Source: Sphingobacterium shayense | GTDB taxonomy: Bacteria > Bacteroidota > Bacteroidia > Sphingobacteriales > Sphingobacteriaceae | Assembly: GCF_013179575.1 (NCBI RefSeq) | Contig: NZ_JABMCQ010000008.1 | Coordinates: 1 to 54,785, forward strand | Direction: 5' to 3' | DNA length: 54,785 nt | Shown here: in pieces, positions 44,461 through 52,632 of the stretch | How the letters are laid out: the number at the start of each line of letters is the position of its first letter | Position numbering within the stretch: the stretch's first letter is position 1 | The notes under the pieces: model-generated | Databases searched by the model: none | What the model was told of the DNA's origin: nothing | Seen by the model: the letters and a program-made list of their open reading frames with translations, nothing else | Translations under genes and position numbers: made by a program

Positions 44461-44479
44461 ATTATTAAAATATTATATC

Positions 44480-44794
44480 ATGCTACAAGAACTAGAAAAT
44501 GACTCTTTACAAGAATTTGTAAATAGTAATGAAACTGTATTGGTCCAATATTCTGCATCTTGGTGTGGGAACTGCCGTATCATGAAGCCTAAATTCAAAA
44601 AAATGGCTACAGAGAACGAAAACGTATCATTTGTAATCGTTGATGCAGAGAAATTTCCAGAATCAAGAAAACTTGCAAATGTGGACAACCTTCCGACTTT
44701 CGCCGCATTTAAAAACGGGAAATTGGTAAATCAGGTACAAACAAACAAAATTGATGGATTAACGAATTTATTAAATGAAGTTACCAGTAATTAA
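44480..44794 (+). CDS. Thioredoxin-family protein (CGNC)
   Basis: A 104-residue thioredoxin fold with the active site WCGNC (Cys29, Cys32) and the cis-proline block DNLPTFAAF. The variant CGNC replaces the usual CGPC, which normally shifts redox potential. Placed 63 bp after the peroxiredoxin and overlapping the next gene by 20 bp, it is probably the dedicated reductant of that peroxiredoxin. Confidence 0.94.
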   Translation: MLQELENDSLQEFVNSNETVLVQYSASWCGNCRIMKPKFKKMATENENVSFVIVDAEKFPESRKLANVDNLPTFAAFKNGKLVNQVQTNKIDGLTNLLNEVTSN

Positions 44795-45032
44795 GCATTT
44801 ATTAGAGTTTATCGAGCAAAATGATGCTGACTTTGTATTGGAATCAATCGAAACATTAGAAGCTCTGACGGAAGTCCCTTCACTCAAAGACGAGGAACTC
44901 GACGTCATCGGAGAATTGATCTCAAACATGTATGGTGCCATTGAGGTTGACAAATTAATAAAAGGTGGCGCGTCTAAAAAAGATGCATTAAATAGTTTTA
45001 TGAAACGCGTATTGGGTTCAATCGACCAGTAA
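44775..45032 (+). CDS. DUF6952-like small protein
   Basis: An 85-residue, mostly helical acidic protein (MKLPVIKHLLEFIEQNDADF at the start; ISNMYGAIEVDKLIKGGASKKDALNSFMKRV near the end). It resembles a small family found after thioredoxin genes in Bacteroidota. Function unknown. The 20-bp overlap with the thioredoxin gene means coupled translation, so it probably works with the peroxiredoxin/thioredoxin pair. Confidence 0.8.
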   Translation: MKLPVIKHLLEFIEQNDADFVLESIETLEALTEVPSLKDEELDVIGELISNMYGAIEVDKLIKGGASKKDALNSFMKRVLGSIDQ

Positions 45033-45103
45033 TCGGCTCCTTTTAGCAAATGAGATTTTTCTCCGGTTGTTCATAACTTCACTCGTGTGGAAAAGTTTTG
45101 TAT

Positions 45104-45274
45104 ATGGACACGGAAATCTTATTTATTTTAATCCTACTTTTACTAACACTAAAGGTTACTATTTTAAAACTGTCGACTATTACTATTTGGTTTTTACAAA
45201 ATTCACGGGGTGGATTGGAAGTTTTAGACAAAAGATTTTTAATTGTTGGTAAAAGGAATCAAATGGCGATTTGA
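45104..45274 (+). CDS. Possible small membrane protein (56 aa)
   Basis: An ATG-started frame encodes one strongly hydrophobic N-terminal helix (EILFILILLLLTLKVTIL) and a short basic tail (LEVLDKRFLIVGKRNQMAI). Its stop codon lies in the stem of the operon terminator, which is unusual but possible. Other frames also stay open for part of this stretch, so chance cannot be excluded. Confidence 0.3.
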   Translation: MDTEILFILILLLLTLKVTILKLSTITIWFLQNSRGGLEVLDKRFLIVGKRNQMAI

Positions 45275-45290
45275 TTCCTTTTATTTTTTT
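45251..45290 (+). terminator. Rho-independent terminator of the peroxiredoxin operon
   Basis: AAAAGGAATCAAAT (45251-45264) and ATTTGATTCCTTTT (45269-45282) form a perfect 14-bp stem with a 4-base loop, followed by A and seven T. Confidence 0.92.
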
Positions 45291-45385
45291 AACTCCTCAG
45301 AAAAAATCATCCCTCAATCAGTCAAAAAAAACAATTCACAAAAACCACCGCTGCGTCATTAAAAATAATTCCTATTTTTAGGGCT

Positions 45386-47818
45386 ATGTGCAGAAACTTT
45401 TTTTCCCTACTCGCATCCTTTTTCGTTGCCAACTTTGTATTCGCTCAATCAGCGATTCCACTTAATTCCTCTGAAATCTTACTCAAGATGGAACGACTGA
45501 ATGTACTTGGCACAGCTCTTTATTTTGCCGCGCATCCAGATGATGAGAATACAAAACTAATTGCTTATCTCGCTTCAGAGCGAAAAGTCCGAACCGCCTA
45601 CCTTTCCCTGACTAGGGGTGATGGAGGACAAAATCTTATCGGCACGGAGCAGGGCGTAGAACTTGGTTTAATCCGTACGCAAGAGCTTTTACAAGCTCGC
45701 GGGGTAGATGGTGGTGAACAGTATTTTTCCTCAGCATACGATTTTGGCTTTTCAAAAACGCACGACGAAACTTTCCGCTTCTGGCAAAAACAAGAAGTAT
45801 TACGCGAAGCCGTTTGGTTGATACGAAAATTACAGCCCGATATAATTATAACGCGTTTTCCACCAGATGAAAGAGGGGGGCATGGGCATCATCAGGCTTC
45901 AGCCATACTGGCGCAACTTGCTTATTCGGCAGCGGCCGATCCAAAAATGTTTCCCGATCAATTGAATCTAGTTTCCCCCTGGAAGGCAACTAGACTAGTC
46001 TGGAATACCGCGAACTTTATGCGTATGCAGGGCAGCGACGGGCAACTAAAAATCGATATTGGAGCGTTTAATCCTTTAATTGGAAAATCGTACGGGGAAA
46101 TATCTGCAATCAGTAGATCGCAACACAAAAGTCAGGGATTCGGATCCGGTGCTACGAACGGGCTCTCTGTGGAGTCTTTTGAACATGTTGACGGGCAGCG
46201 TGCTACCGACGATTTGTTTGACGCGGTGGATTTATCGTGGCGCAGGGTTCCTAATTCAGAAAACCTACAGCTTCTTGTCGACCAATTGATAAAAAACTAT
46301 GCCGCAAATAGCCCGCAAAAATCGATACCCCGCTTAGCAGAACTATGGAAGGCACTACAAAAGCTACAGGATGGTTATTGGAAAGTCCGCAAGACCCAGG
46401 AAGTGGAAAAGTTACTTCTTGCGTGCGCCGGAATAAAAATTGAGTCAATAGCTGACCAGCACCGAGTCGCCCAAGGAGAAAGTGTCTCCTTCAACACAGA
46501 GATTATAGTCCGTAGTCCATCGGTAGCAGTCACCCTTAAGGCTATCAACAAAAAAGTGTTAGAAAAGGAAATCCCTTTTAATGAGACACTAAAGCTTGAA
46601 GCAAGCTACACTGCAAATAATATTACACAACCCTACTGGCTCGAAAAACCGGTAGGAAAAGGAAAATTTGAGGTTGAACCTACGAAGGTCGGATTTCCAA
46701 TGAATCCGGACCTACCCAGCAGTGATGTGACCCTTTTAATTGAGGGTATTTCTTTGACGGTCAACACGCCAATCCAATATAGAAAGGTAGATCCTGTTCG
46801 AGGGGAGGTCTATTCTTTTCTGGAAGTCGTCCCGCAAATAACGGCCTCTTTAACAAGCAATCACCTAGTAAAAAAAGGTACCCCCAAGACCGTCGACATC
46901 CAATTTACAAACAACACTTCTGCAGCCAAACAGGCGACGATTGCAGTTAAATTATCAGCAAAGGAATGGAAAGCTACTCCAAATGAAATAACATTAAACT
47001 TCGACGGAACAAACCCCGTCGTATCCGAAAAAATACAGGTCGAGAGCCTTGCGAGTGAAAACATAGGTAATGCTACACTTAGCCTAAGCTATCAAGGAGA
47101 CGAAATAAAGGATCTCCATCAGATCCGTTATGACCATATCGCACCACAGGTGTGGTTTCCTCCCACTTTTGCGACATTACGTCCAATTGAACTTATAAAT
47201 CCGGTGGAACGCGTTGCTTATATTGCTGGTGCCGGCGACCTGGTTCCCGACGCCCTCCGCAACATAGGAACCCATGTAGACATCATCGATGTAAAGAAAC
47301 TCTCGCTCGAGCAACTTAAAAATTACCAAGCGCTAATTTTTGGGGTCCGAGCTATGAATGTCAACCCTCATATTGCATCGAAGCTTCCAATTGTATATGA
47401 ATATGTGGAACAAGGTGGCGTCGTTCTGATGCAATACAATGTAAATAGCCGATTACAAAAGGATAACTTCGGACCAAAACCATTTACTATTAGCCGTGCC
47501 CGGGTAACTGAAGAGGATGCGAAAGTCAAATTCCTCAACCCATCTGACAGAGTATGGAACTATCCGAATCAAATAACATCAAAAGACTTCGATGGTTGGG
47601 TACAAGAAAGAGGCTTATACTTTGCGCAAGACATCGACCCTGCATATACGACGCCCTTAGTAATGTCTGATACAGGAGAGGACGCCCACAATGGGTCATT
47701 ACTTATTTTAAAACTAGGAAAAGGAAAATTTGTATATACTTCGTTATCTTTTTTCAGACAATTACCCGCCGGAGTTCCCGGAGCTAATAGATTATTTGTA
47801 AATTTGTTAACGAAATAA
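45386..47818 (+). CDS. Secreted PIG-L (LmbE-type) deacetylase with C-terminal GATase-like domain
   Basis: An 810-residue protein with a signal peptide ending FVFAQ (about residue 21). The zinc-dependent deacetylase domain (about 40-290) carries AAHPDDE (His50, Asp52, Asp53) and a second His-rich site RGGHGHHQAS. A middle region (about 350-590) is beta-rich, like NEW3/Ig-type domains, and the last 200 residues (YIAGAGDLVPDALRNIG, LIFGVRAMN, YVEQGGVVLMQYN) form a GATase-1-like fold. LmbE enzymes remove N-acetyl groups from amino sugars or conjugates. A Na+ symporter follows after two small genes, a pairing that recurs in Bacteroidota; the substrate is unknown. Confidence 0.92.
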   Translation: MCRNFFSLLASFFVANFVFAQSAIPLNSSEILLKMERLNVLGTALYFAAHPDDENTKLIAYLASERKVRTAYLSLTRGDGGQNLIGTEQGVELGLIRTQELLQARGVDGGEQYFSSAYDFGFSKTHDETFRFWQKQEVLREAVWLIRKLQPDIIITRFPPDERGGHGHHQASAILAQLAYSAAADPKMFPDQLNLVSPWKATRLVWNTANFMRMQGSDGQLKIDIGAFNPLIGKSYGEISAISRSQHKSQGFGSGATNGLSVESFEHVDGQRATDDLFDAVDLSWRRVPNSENLQLLVDQLIKNYAANSPQKSIPRLAELWKALQKLQDGYWKVRKTQEVEKLLLACAGIKIESIADQHRVAQGESVSFNTEIIVRSPSVAVTLKAINKKVLEKEIPFNETLKLEASYTANNITQPYWLEKPVGKGKFEVEPTKVGFPMNPDLPSSDVTLLIEGISLTVNTPIQYRKVDPVRGEVYSFLEVVPQITASLTSNHLVKKGTPKTVDIQFTNNTSAAKQATIAVKLSAKEWKATPNEITLNFDGTNPVVSEKIQVESLASENIGNATLSLSYQGDEIKDLHQIRYDHIAPQVWFPPTFATLRPIELINPVERVAYIAGAGDLVPDALRNIGTHVDIIDVKKLSLEQLKNYQALIFGVRAMNVNPHIASKLPIVYEYVEQGGVVLMQYNVNSRLQKDNFGPKPFTISRARVTEEDAKVKFLNPSDRVWNYPNQITSKDFDGWVQERGLYFAQDIDPAYTTPLVMSDTGEDAHNGSLLILKLGKGKFVYTSLSFFRQLPAGVPGANRLFVNLLTK

Positions 47819-47838
47819 AAATAAGACATAAATATCTA

Positions 47839-48036
47839 ATGGAAAATCAAGTAGAAAACAACGAACAATTAAACGACAAAGGTCTTATCCTTGTGATTGG
47901 AACTGTATTTGGAGCCTTAATATCTATTGTAACCACCGGTACAATTTTAGGTTTTATCATCGGTGCTGCTATCGGATTAATTTTCGCTATTTTCTTTATT
48001 AGCGCATTCCTTCCACATAAACCACATGACAGATAG
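47839..48036 (+). CDS. Small two-helix membrane protein (65 aa)
   Basis: Not recognised by name. A polar head (MENQVENNEQLNDKG) is followed by two hydrophobic Gly-rich stretches (LILVIGTVFGALISIV and ILGFIIGAAIGLIFAIFF) that look like a membrane hairpin with a glycine-zipper spacing. It lies 20 bp after the PIG-L deacetylase gene and overlaps the next small gene by 11 bp. Confidence 0.7.
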   Translation: MENQVENNEQLNDKGLILVIGTVFGALISIVTTGTILGFIIGAAIGLIFAIFFISAFLPHKPHDR

Positions 48037-48145
48037 GAAGTTTCCGCCTTTAGAAAAAAGCTGGAGTAGATTCTATATACTGATATGTATATGGCTCGCT
48101 GCCTGTATTTTTCTTATGTCCTGGTTTACTAAGTATTTCTCATGA
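48026..48145 (+). CDS. Very small membrane protein preceding the symporter (39 aa)
   Basis: An ATG frame encodes a basic, Pro-containing head (MTDRKFPPLEKSWSRF) and one membrane helix (YILICIWLAACIFLMSWF). It overlaps the previous gene by 11 bp and its stop overlaps the symporter start as ATGA, so translation is coupled on both sides. Very short proteins placed just ahead of SSS-type symporters are known in other bacteria as accessory subunits; that role here is inferred. It is below the usual length cut-off and easily missed. Confidence 0.72.
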   Translation: MTDRKFPPLEKSWSRFYILICIWLAACIFLMSWFTKYFS

Positions 48146-49845
48146 GTACTATTGATTGGGTAGTACTCTTTTTTACACTTCTGCTCATTGTCGCATATGG
48201 CATGTACAAGAGCCGAGGTATCAAAAATATCGATGGCTATATTGTCGGTGATCGGCAGCTCCCATGGTATAATGTAGGCCTATCTGTTATGGCCACGCAA
48301 GCGAGTGCCATTACATTCCTTTCCGCCCCAGGTTTAGCCTATTCCTCGGGAATGAGCTTCGTACAGTTTTACTTTGGACTGCCTCTGGCGATGATCGTTC
48401 TTTGCGTAACGTTTGTCCCTATTTTTCATCGATTAAAAGTATATACCGCTTACGAATTTCTAGAAAAACGTTTTAACGTACACACTAGAGCACTGACTGC
48501 TATCTTATTTCTTATTCAGCGCGGAATATCTACTGGTATCACAATTTTCGCTCCGTCTATTATTTTATCAAGTATTTTAGGTCTTGATGTGACCTATACA
48601 ACGCTAATTATCGGTTCAATTGTTATCCTGTACACAGTATGGGGCGGGACCAAAGCGGTCTCCTACACGCAGCTCTTACAGATGGCGATAATATTTACCG
48701 CGCTTCTTGCGGCAGGATTCATGGTCGTACATCTTTTACCCGAAGACATCGGCTTTAAAGAAGCCTTGCATATTGCAGGAAAATCTGGTAAGACCAATGC
48801 AATAGATTGGAGTTTTGATCTTAACAATGAATATACGGTGTGGACGGGCTTGATCGGTGGATTCTTTTTGCAACTTTCCTATTTCGGTACTGACCAAAGC
48901 CAGGTAGGGCGATATCTTACTGGATCATCCATCCGAGACTCTCGTATGGGCCTATTGATGAATGGCCTTTTAAAAGTACCCATGCAGTTTTTTATACTCC
49001 TTATCGGGATCCTTGTATTTGCTTATTATCAATTCAATACGGCACCTTTATTTTTCAACCAAGTAGAGGTAAAAAAAATCGAAAACAGTGAGTATAAAGC
49101 AGAGTACAGCCAAATTATGAGTCAGCACGAACTGCTAAGCAAAGAAAAAACACTACTTGTCCAGCAGCTCACCAGGGGCCTAAAAACCGACGATGAAGTA
49201 TTAATCGACCAAAGTAGAGAAGCATTAAACGCTAAAAATAAACAGGATAAAGCTCTACGAAAGCAAGTTGAAGAACTTCTTCTCAAAAATGATCCGTCCG
49301 CAGAATTAAACGACAATAACTACATTTTCCTTTCCTTTGTTACCAGCACATTTCCTAAAGGATTTATAGGGCTACTGATAGCAATAATTTTCTTAGCGTC
49401 TATGGGAGCAACGGCCAGCGCAATAAATTCCTTGTCTTCTACAACTGTTGTCGATATTTATAAGCGGTTTATAAATAGGGGTGCCTCTGATCAGGGGTAT
49501 TTAAATGCATCACGTATATTCACGTTGTTTTGGGGTATAATAACCCTCTGTGTGGCACTATATGCCAGTCAGCTCGGAAATCTACTCGAGGCGGTGAATA
49601 TATTAGGATCGTTATTCTATGGAACAATCCTTGGGGTTTTCCTAGTTGCATTTTATGTAAAACAGATCGGGGGGAAGGCCGTCTTTTGGGCAGCGATTCT
49701 AACGGAAATAATAGTCTTTATTATTTGGTCTACCGATATAATGGCCTATTTATGGCTAAATCTGGTGGGGTGTGTATGTGTAATCGTGTTAGGACTTATC
49801 TTGCAACAGATCTTCCGAACCAAAGGGTTCACAATTGAAAATTAA
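48142..49845 (+). CDS. Sodium:solute symporter (SSS family) with a soluble insertion
   Basis: A 567-residue inner-membrane protein of the Na+/solute symporter family: RGIKNIDGYIVGDRQLPWYNVGLSVMATQASAITFLSAPGLAYSSG at the N terminus, VWGGTKAVSYTQLLQM, FGTDQSQVGRYLT and SMGATASAINSLSSTTVVDIYKR. About 13 membrane segments are visible. Residues about 305-392 form a charged, helix-forming stretch rich in Lys/Glu/Gln, probably a coiled coil between membrane segments. Co-translated with the 39-residue protein. The solute is unknown; the deacetylase nearby suggests an amino-sugar-derived compound. Confidence 0.93.
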   Translation: MSTIDWVVLFFTLLLIVAYGMYKSRGIKNIDGYIVGDRQLPWYNVGLSVMATQASAITFLSAPGLAYSSGMSFVQFYFGLPLAMIVLCVTFVPIFHRLKVYTAYEFLEKRFNVHTRALTAILFLIQRGISTGITIFAPSIILSSILGLDVTYTTLIIGSIVILYTVWGGTKAVSYTQLLQMAIIFTALLAAGFMVVHLLPEDIGFKEALHIAGKSGKTNAIDWSFDLNNEYTVWTGLIGGFFLQLSYFGTDQSQVGRYLTGSSIRDSRMGLLMNGLLKVPMQFFILLIGILVFAYYQFNTAPLFFNQVEVKKIENSEYKAEYSQIMSQHELLSKEKTLLVQQLTRGLKTDDEVLIDQSREALNAKNKQDKALRKQVEELLLKNDPSAELNDNNYIFLSFVTSTFPKGFIGLLIAIIFLASMGATASAINSLSSTTVVDIYKRFINRGASDQGYLNASRIFTLFWGIITLCVALYASQLGNLLEAVNILGSLFYGTILGVFLVAFYVKQIGGKAVFWAAILTEIIVFIIWSTDIMAYLWLNLVGCVCVIVLGLILQQIFRTKGFTIEN

Positions 49846-49869
49846 AAGAATTGCTTTTTTCCCCTCCAA

Positions 49870-49885
49870 TGTTTTACGTGAAACA
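49870..49885. promoter_or_regulatory. Candidate parS (ParB-binding) site
   Basis: TGTTTTACGTGAAACA differs at one position from the widely conserved parS sequence TGTTTCACGTGAAACA. It lies in the 64-bp gap between two convergent genes, where a chromosome-partition site would disturb nothing. As a hairpin it has no T run, so it is a poor terminator candidate. Confidence 0.5.
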
Positions 49886-49909
49886 TTCTGTCTGAAAGGC
49901 AACAACTTT

Positions 49910-50812
49910 TTAGAAATATCGGCGATACAAATTATATAAAACACGTTTATCATACTCCGAGAGCGTTTCGCTGGGATCCTGCGGAATAAATTTCCTTTTA
50001 AATGCCCTGATTGTTGCGTTCAAATTGGAGACATCGTAACCGATGATACGTAGGGCGTCAACGTAATTAAAATCGCTGGGGACGGGTTGTAAATTACGCT
50101 CGTCATACCAAACTCCAAAACCACGTTCAGCTAGTCGCTTCCACGGAAAAAACACACTAGGGTCGTCCTTTCTCGTTGGGGCTACGTCGGCATGACCAAT
50201 GATGTTGGTAAAAGGTATCCTATACCTGGTTTTCAACGTGTCAAGTAGAGTTATCAAAGACTGTATTTGCGCTTCAGGGAAAGCTTCGCGCCCGTTATTA
50301 TCGAGCTCAATACCCAGAGAGACAGAATTCATATCGGTAATCGTCCCCCATTTAGACCGGCCGGCATGCCAAGATCGCAAATAGTCATTAAGCATCTGTA
50401 CAACCCTTCCGTCTCGACCGATGACGTAGTGGGCTGACACTTCGGTGTGTTCAAGCTGAAAAGTACGTATTGTTTGATTGATGCTACGCTGAGCAGTATG
50501 ATGTATAATTACGTAATTCGGTTTTCGGACATCATAGTGTATCGCTTCTGACCAATCCGTATTTTTATTAACGCCTTCACGCATCATAGCCCGAACTTTA
50601 TCTTCCGGCGAATTAATATCTGGTATTATAAGCGTTGTATTCTCCGCAAATGTATCGCTAATAGAGGGGATCCGAACGGAGTCAACGTTGATCTTCGTGG
50701 TGTCAATTTTAATCACTGGACGAGCTGTATTACCCACCAATGTCTTCTGCTTTGTCGCACATCCGACAAGCAATACAAAACTCAAAATAAACCCCAAATC
50801 TCTCAAACGCAC
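49910..50812 (-). CDS. N-acetylmuramoyl-L-alanine amidase, AmpD-type lipoprotein
   Basis: A 300-residue protein starting with GTG, with a lipoprotein signal (LLVGC, Cys18). The Amidase_2 domain (about 95-235) shows the zinc ligands in YVIIHHTAQ and IGHADVAPTRKDDPS, and SAHYVIGRDGRVVQML, LRSWHAG, SLGIELDN in between. The last 60 residues resemble the peptidoglycan-binding-like tail of AmpD-type enzymes (DALRIIGYDVSN). It cuts the amide bond between muramic acid and the peptide stem. Last gene of the cell-wall cluster. Confidence 0.94.
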   Translation of the reverse strand: MRLRDLGFILSFVLLVGCATKQKTLVGNTARPVIKIDTTKINVDSVRIPSISDTFAENTTLIIPDINSPEDKVRAMMREGVNKNTDWSEAIHYDVRKPNYVIIHHTAQRSINQTIRTFQLEHTEVSAHYVIGRDGRVVQMLNDYLRSWHAGRSKWGTITDMNSVSLGIELDNNGREAFPEAQIQSLITLLDTLKTRYRIPFTNIIGHADVAPTRKDDPSVFFPWKRLAERGFGVWYDERNLQPVPSDFNYVDALRIIGYDVSNLNATIRAFKRKFIPQDPSETLSEYDKRVLYNLYRRYF

Positions 50813-50817
50813 ACGAT

Positions 50818-51807
50818 CTACCTTGGTAATGTATAGGTAACTCCTAAAGCGAGCGCCTGGCTATATTGTATGTCCGGGGCTTCATCAGAATTATAGACGA
50901 CAATACCTCCTAACGATACGTTGACAAGGCTAGTCACTTTCGCTGATAATGTGACATCCAGACGGTGATCAGGATCACTAATATCGTTATAATCGGCAAA
51001 CAGATTATAACGTGATTTAATATTCAGGTTCTTAGATAAATTACGATCTAGGTTGGCCGTTAGCTGAAAAGCCAGGTCATTTTTAAACTCTTTTCCTGGT
51101 TCTACGCCATAATCTGGAGCTGGACCAATTCGTTCTCGATTTATTAGGAGCGTCTGCCGCGCAGTACCTGTACCAAAACGAACAGAAAATGTTTCATCGG
51201 GTTTATACTCCAAACCGAATGATTCCGTAAAATATCCCGGGGCCATGAAAGCAGATACGGTGTCCGCCACTAACTCGCGCCCGAGCTCTTCGTTAAATTC
51301 ATATTTATAACCTACGTCGAATTGCGATTCATAAGTAAACGAGAAATAGAGCGCCCATGTTTTGGATAATTTATAGGCAAGTTTATTATCCCAGAAAATA
51401 CGGTCGTTATTTTTTTTCGCGAGCTGTCCTTCGTTTCTCACAATTCCATACTTCAGATCAATTTCAGTGGTAAACTGAAAATTATTTTTATTGTATTCTG
51501 ACTTATGCCACCCTAAAAGACCCGCAGCAACAGAGTTAACTCCCCCCGCGTTCCAGTTACTACTGAACGAAGCTTGATTCGCGTTTATGCCAAATTTGGT
51601 CCAATGTTTCCAGTAATCCACCTCCAGATCTAGGTTGGGGATAGGAACAATGATATTATTTAGCTGTTTTACTGGGGCTTCAGGCTTCTCGACTATTGTC
51701 GTGTCGGGCCTTGCGCGCAATTCCTTAAGATCAATCTGTGCATAAGCAACTCCTACGCTAAGCGTTGCGTAAAGTGCAAAAAATACAATTAGCCTACTAA
51801 ACGTCAT
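50818..51807 (-). CDS. DUF3078 outer-membrane-like protein
   Basis: A 329-residue protein with a signal peptide ending GVAYAQ. From about residue 60 it shows repeated amphipathic strands (YWKHWTKFGINANQASFSSNWNAGGVNSVAAGLLGWHKSEY) and ends in an aromatic-rich beta strand (ALALGVTYTLPR), as expected for a small outer-membrane barrel. The family has no known function. It sits between the amidase (5-bp gap) and the carboxypeptidase-regulatory-like gene (5-bp gap) in one transcript. Confidence 0.85.
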   Translation of the reverse strand: MTFSRLIVFFALYATLSVGVAYAQIDLKELRARPDTTIVEKPEAPVKQLNNIIVPIPNLDLEVDYWKHWTKFGINANQASFSSNWNAGGVNSVAAGLLGWHKSEYNKNNFQFTTEIDLKYGIVRNEGQLAKKNNDRIFWDNKLAYKLSKTWALYFSFTYESQFDVGYKYEFNEELGRELVADTVSAFMAPGYFTESFGLEYKPDETFSVRFGTGTARQTLLINRERIGPAPDYGVEPGKEFKNDLAFQLTANLDRNLSKNLNIKSRYNLFADYNDISDPDHRLDVTLSAKVTSLVNVSLGGIVVYNSDEAPDIQYSQALALGVTYTLPR

Positions 51808-51812
51808 GTTTT

Positions 51813-52574
51813 TTAATTATTAACTTCTAAATCTAAATCCGGCAATTTCGGTAAATAGCGCAAGTTAGGATTTAATTTAAATATTTCATATTTACTTCTT
51901 ATGTATGACGATAACTCATACGGAGTCGCCAACATCACGAAGGCATAACTCGGTCGGAAATTGTTCATGAAAATTCGAAGCTGATCGCCTGTCAACCCCG
52001 TCGTATGCTGAACCAAATCAGGAGTAAACTTCGAGTCCACCACATTGTCCTCATACTCGCGTTGAATGACCTTCGTAAGCCTTCGCGCATTTTTTCCTTC
52101 CTTACTTAGCATGTTAAAGATCGAGCCAATGCTAATCCCGGCACCTGTTGGCCCAACGCTAAATATTGATCCAGGGTCCGCCATTTTATATGCCTTATTA
52201 AACTCTTCCCTCCGTTGTGCTAAAACCTGCTCCGGAGATTTTCGTGCAAAGACATCAATTTGCGCAATATGTATCGAGCTTCGTCTCAAATAAACTAGGA
52301 GCACCTTTTGATCCTTGTAAACTATCGTGTCGGCGTGAAATCCGTCTTTTGAGGCAATAACCGTATCGCCGGCCGCTACATTTATTTCAAACTCGCCTCG
52401 CGCATTATTATAGGTGTTTTCTTTTGATTTAACGTTCTTGACAAATACACTACCAACGCGCTGGCCGGTACCTTTATCAAAGACTATGCCTTGAATTCCA
52501 CCGGTCTGCGCATTTAGCGTCAGATGACTAATAAATAATAAACTGAATAGATATAAATGATGTAAAAACTTCAC
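51813..52574 (-). CDS. Secreted protein with carboxypeptidase-like regulatory domain
   Basis: A 253-residue protein with a signal peptide ending LTLNAQ (about residue 23), then a carboxypeptidase-regulatory-like beta domain (GGIQGIVFDKGTGQRVGSVFVKN ... GEFEINVAAGDTVIASKDGF, about 25-105). The rest is helical with no known domain. Co-transcribed with the DUF3078 gene (5 bp). Function not known; it may anchor or scaffold envelope proteins. Confidence 0.78.
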   Translation of the reverse strand: MKFLHHLYLFSLLFISHLTLNAQTGGIQGIVFDKGTGQRVGSVFVKNVKSKENTYNNARGEFEINVAAGDTVIASKDGFHADTIVYKDQKVLLVYLRRSSIHIAQIDVFARKSPEQVLAQRREEFNKAYKMADPGSIFSVGPTGAGISIGSIFNMLSKEGKNARRLTKVIQREYEDNVVDSKFTPDLVQHTTGLTGDQLRIFMNNFRPSYAFVMLATPYELSSYIRSKYEIFKLNPNLRYLPKLPDLDLEVNN

Positions 52575-52632
52575 GGTTATAAAACTACAGCAAAGACGTT
52601 AAATTATCCAAATTTTAACACCTTTTAGTCTT

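Noticed and set aside
45067..45252. A 61-residue plus-strand frame before the peroxiredoxin terminator
   Set aside because: Composition is not protein-like (many Tyr/Phe/Thr from AT-rich DNA); the overlapping 56-codon frame at 45104 is the better candidate.
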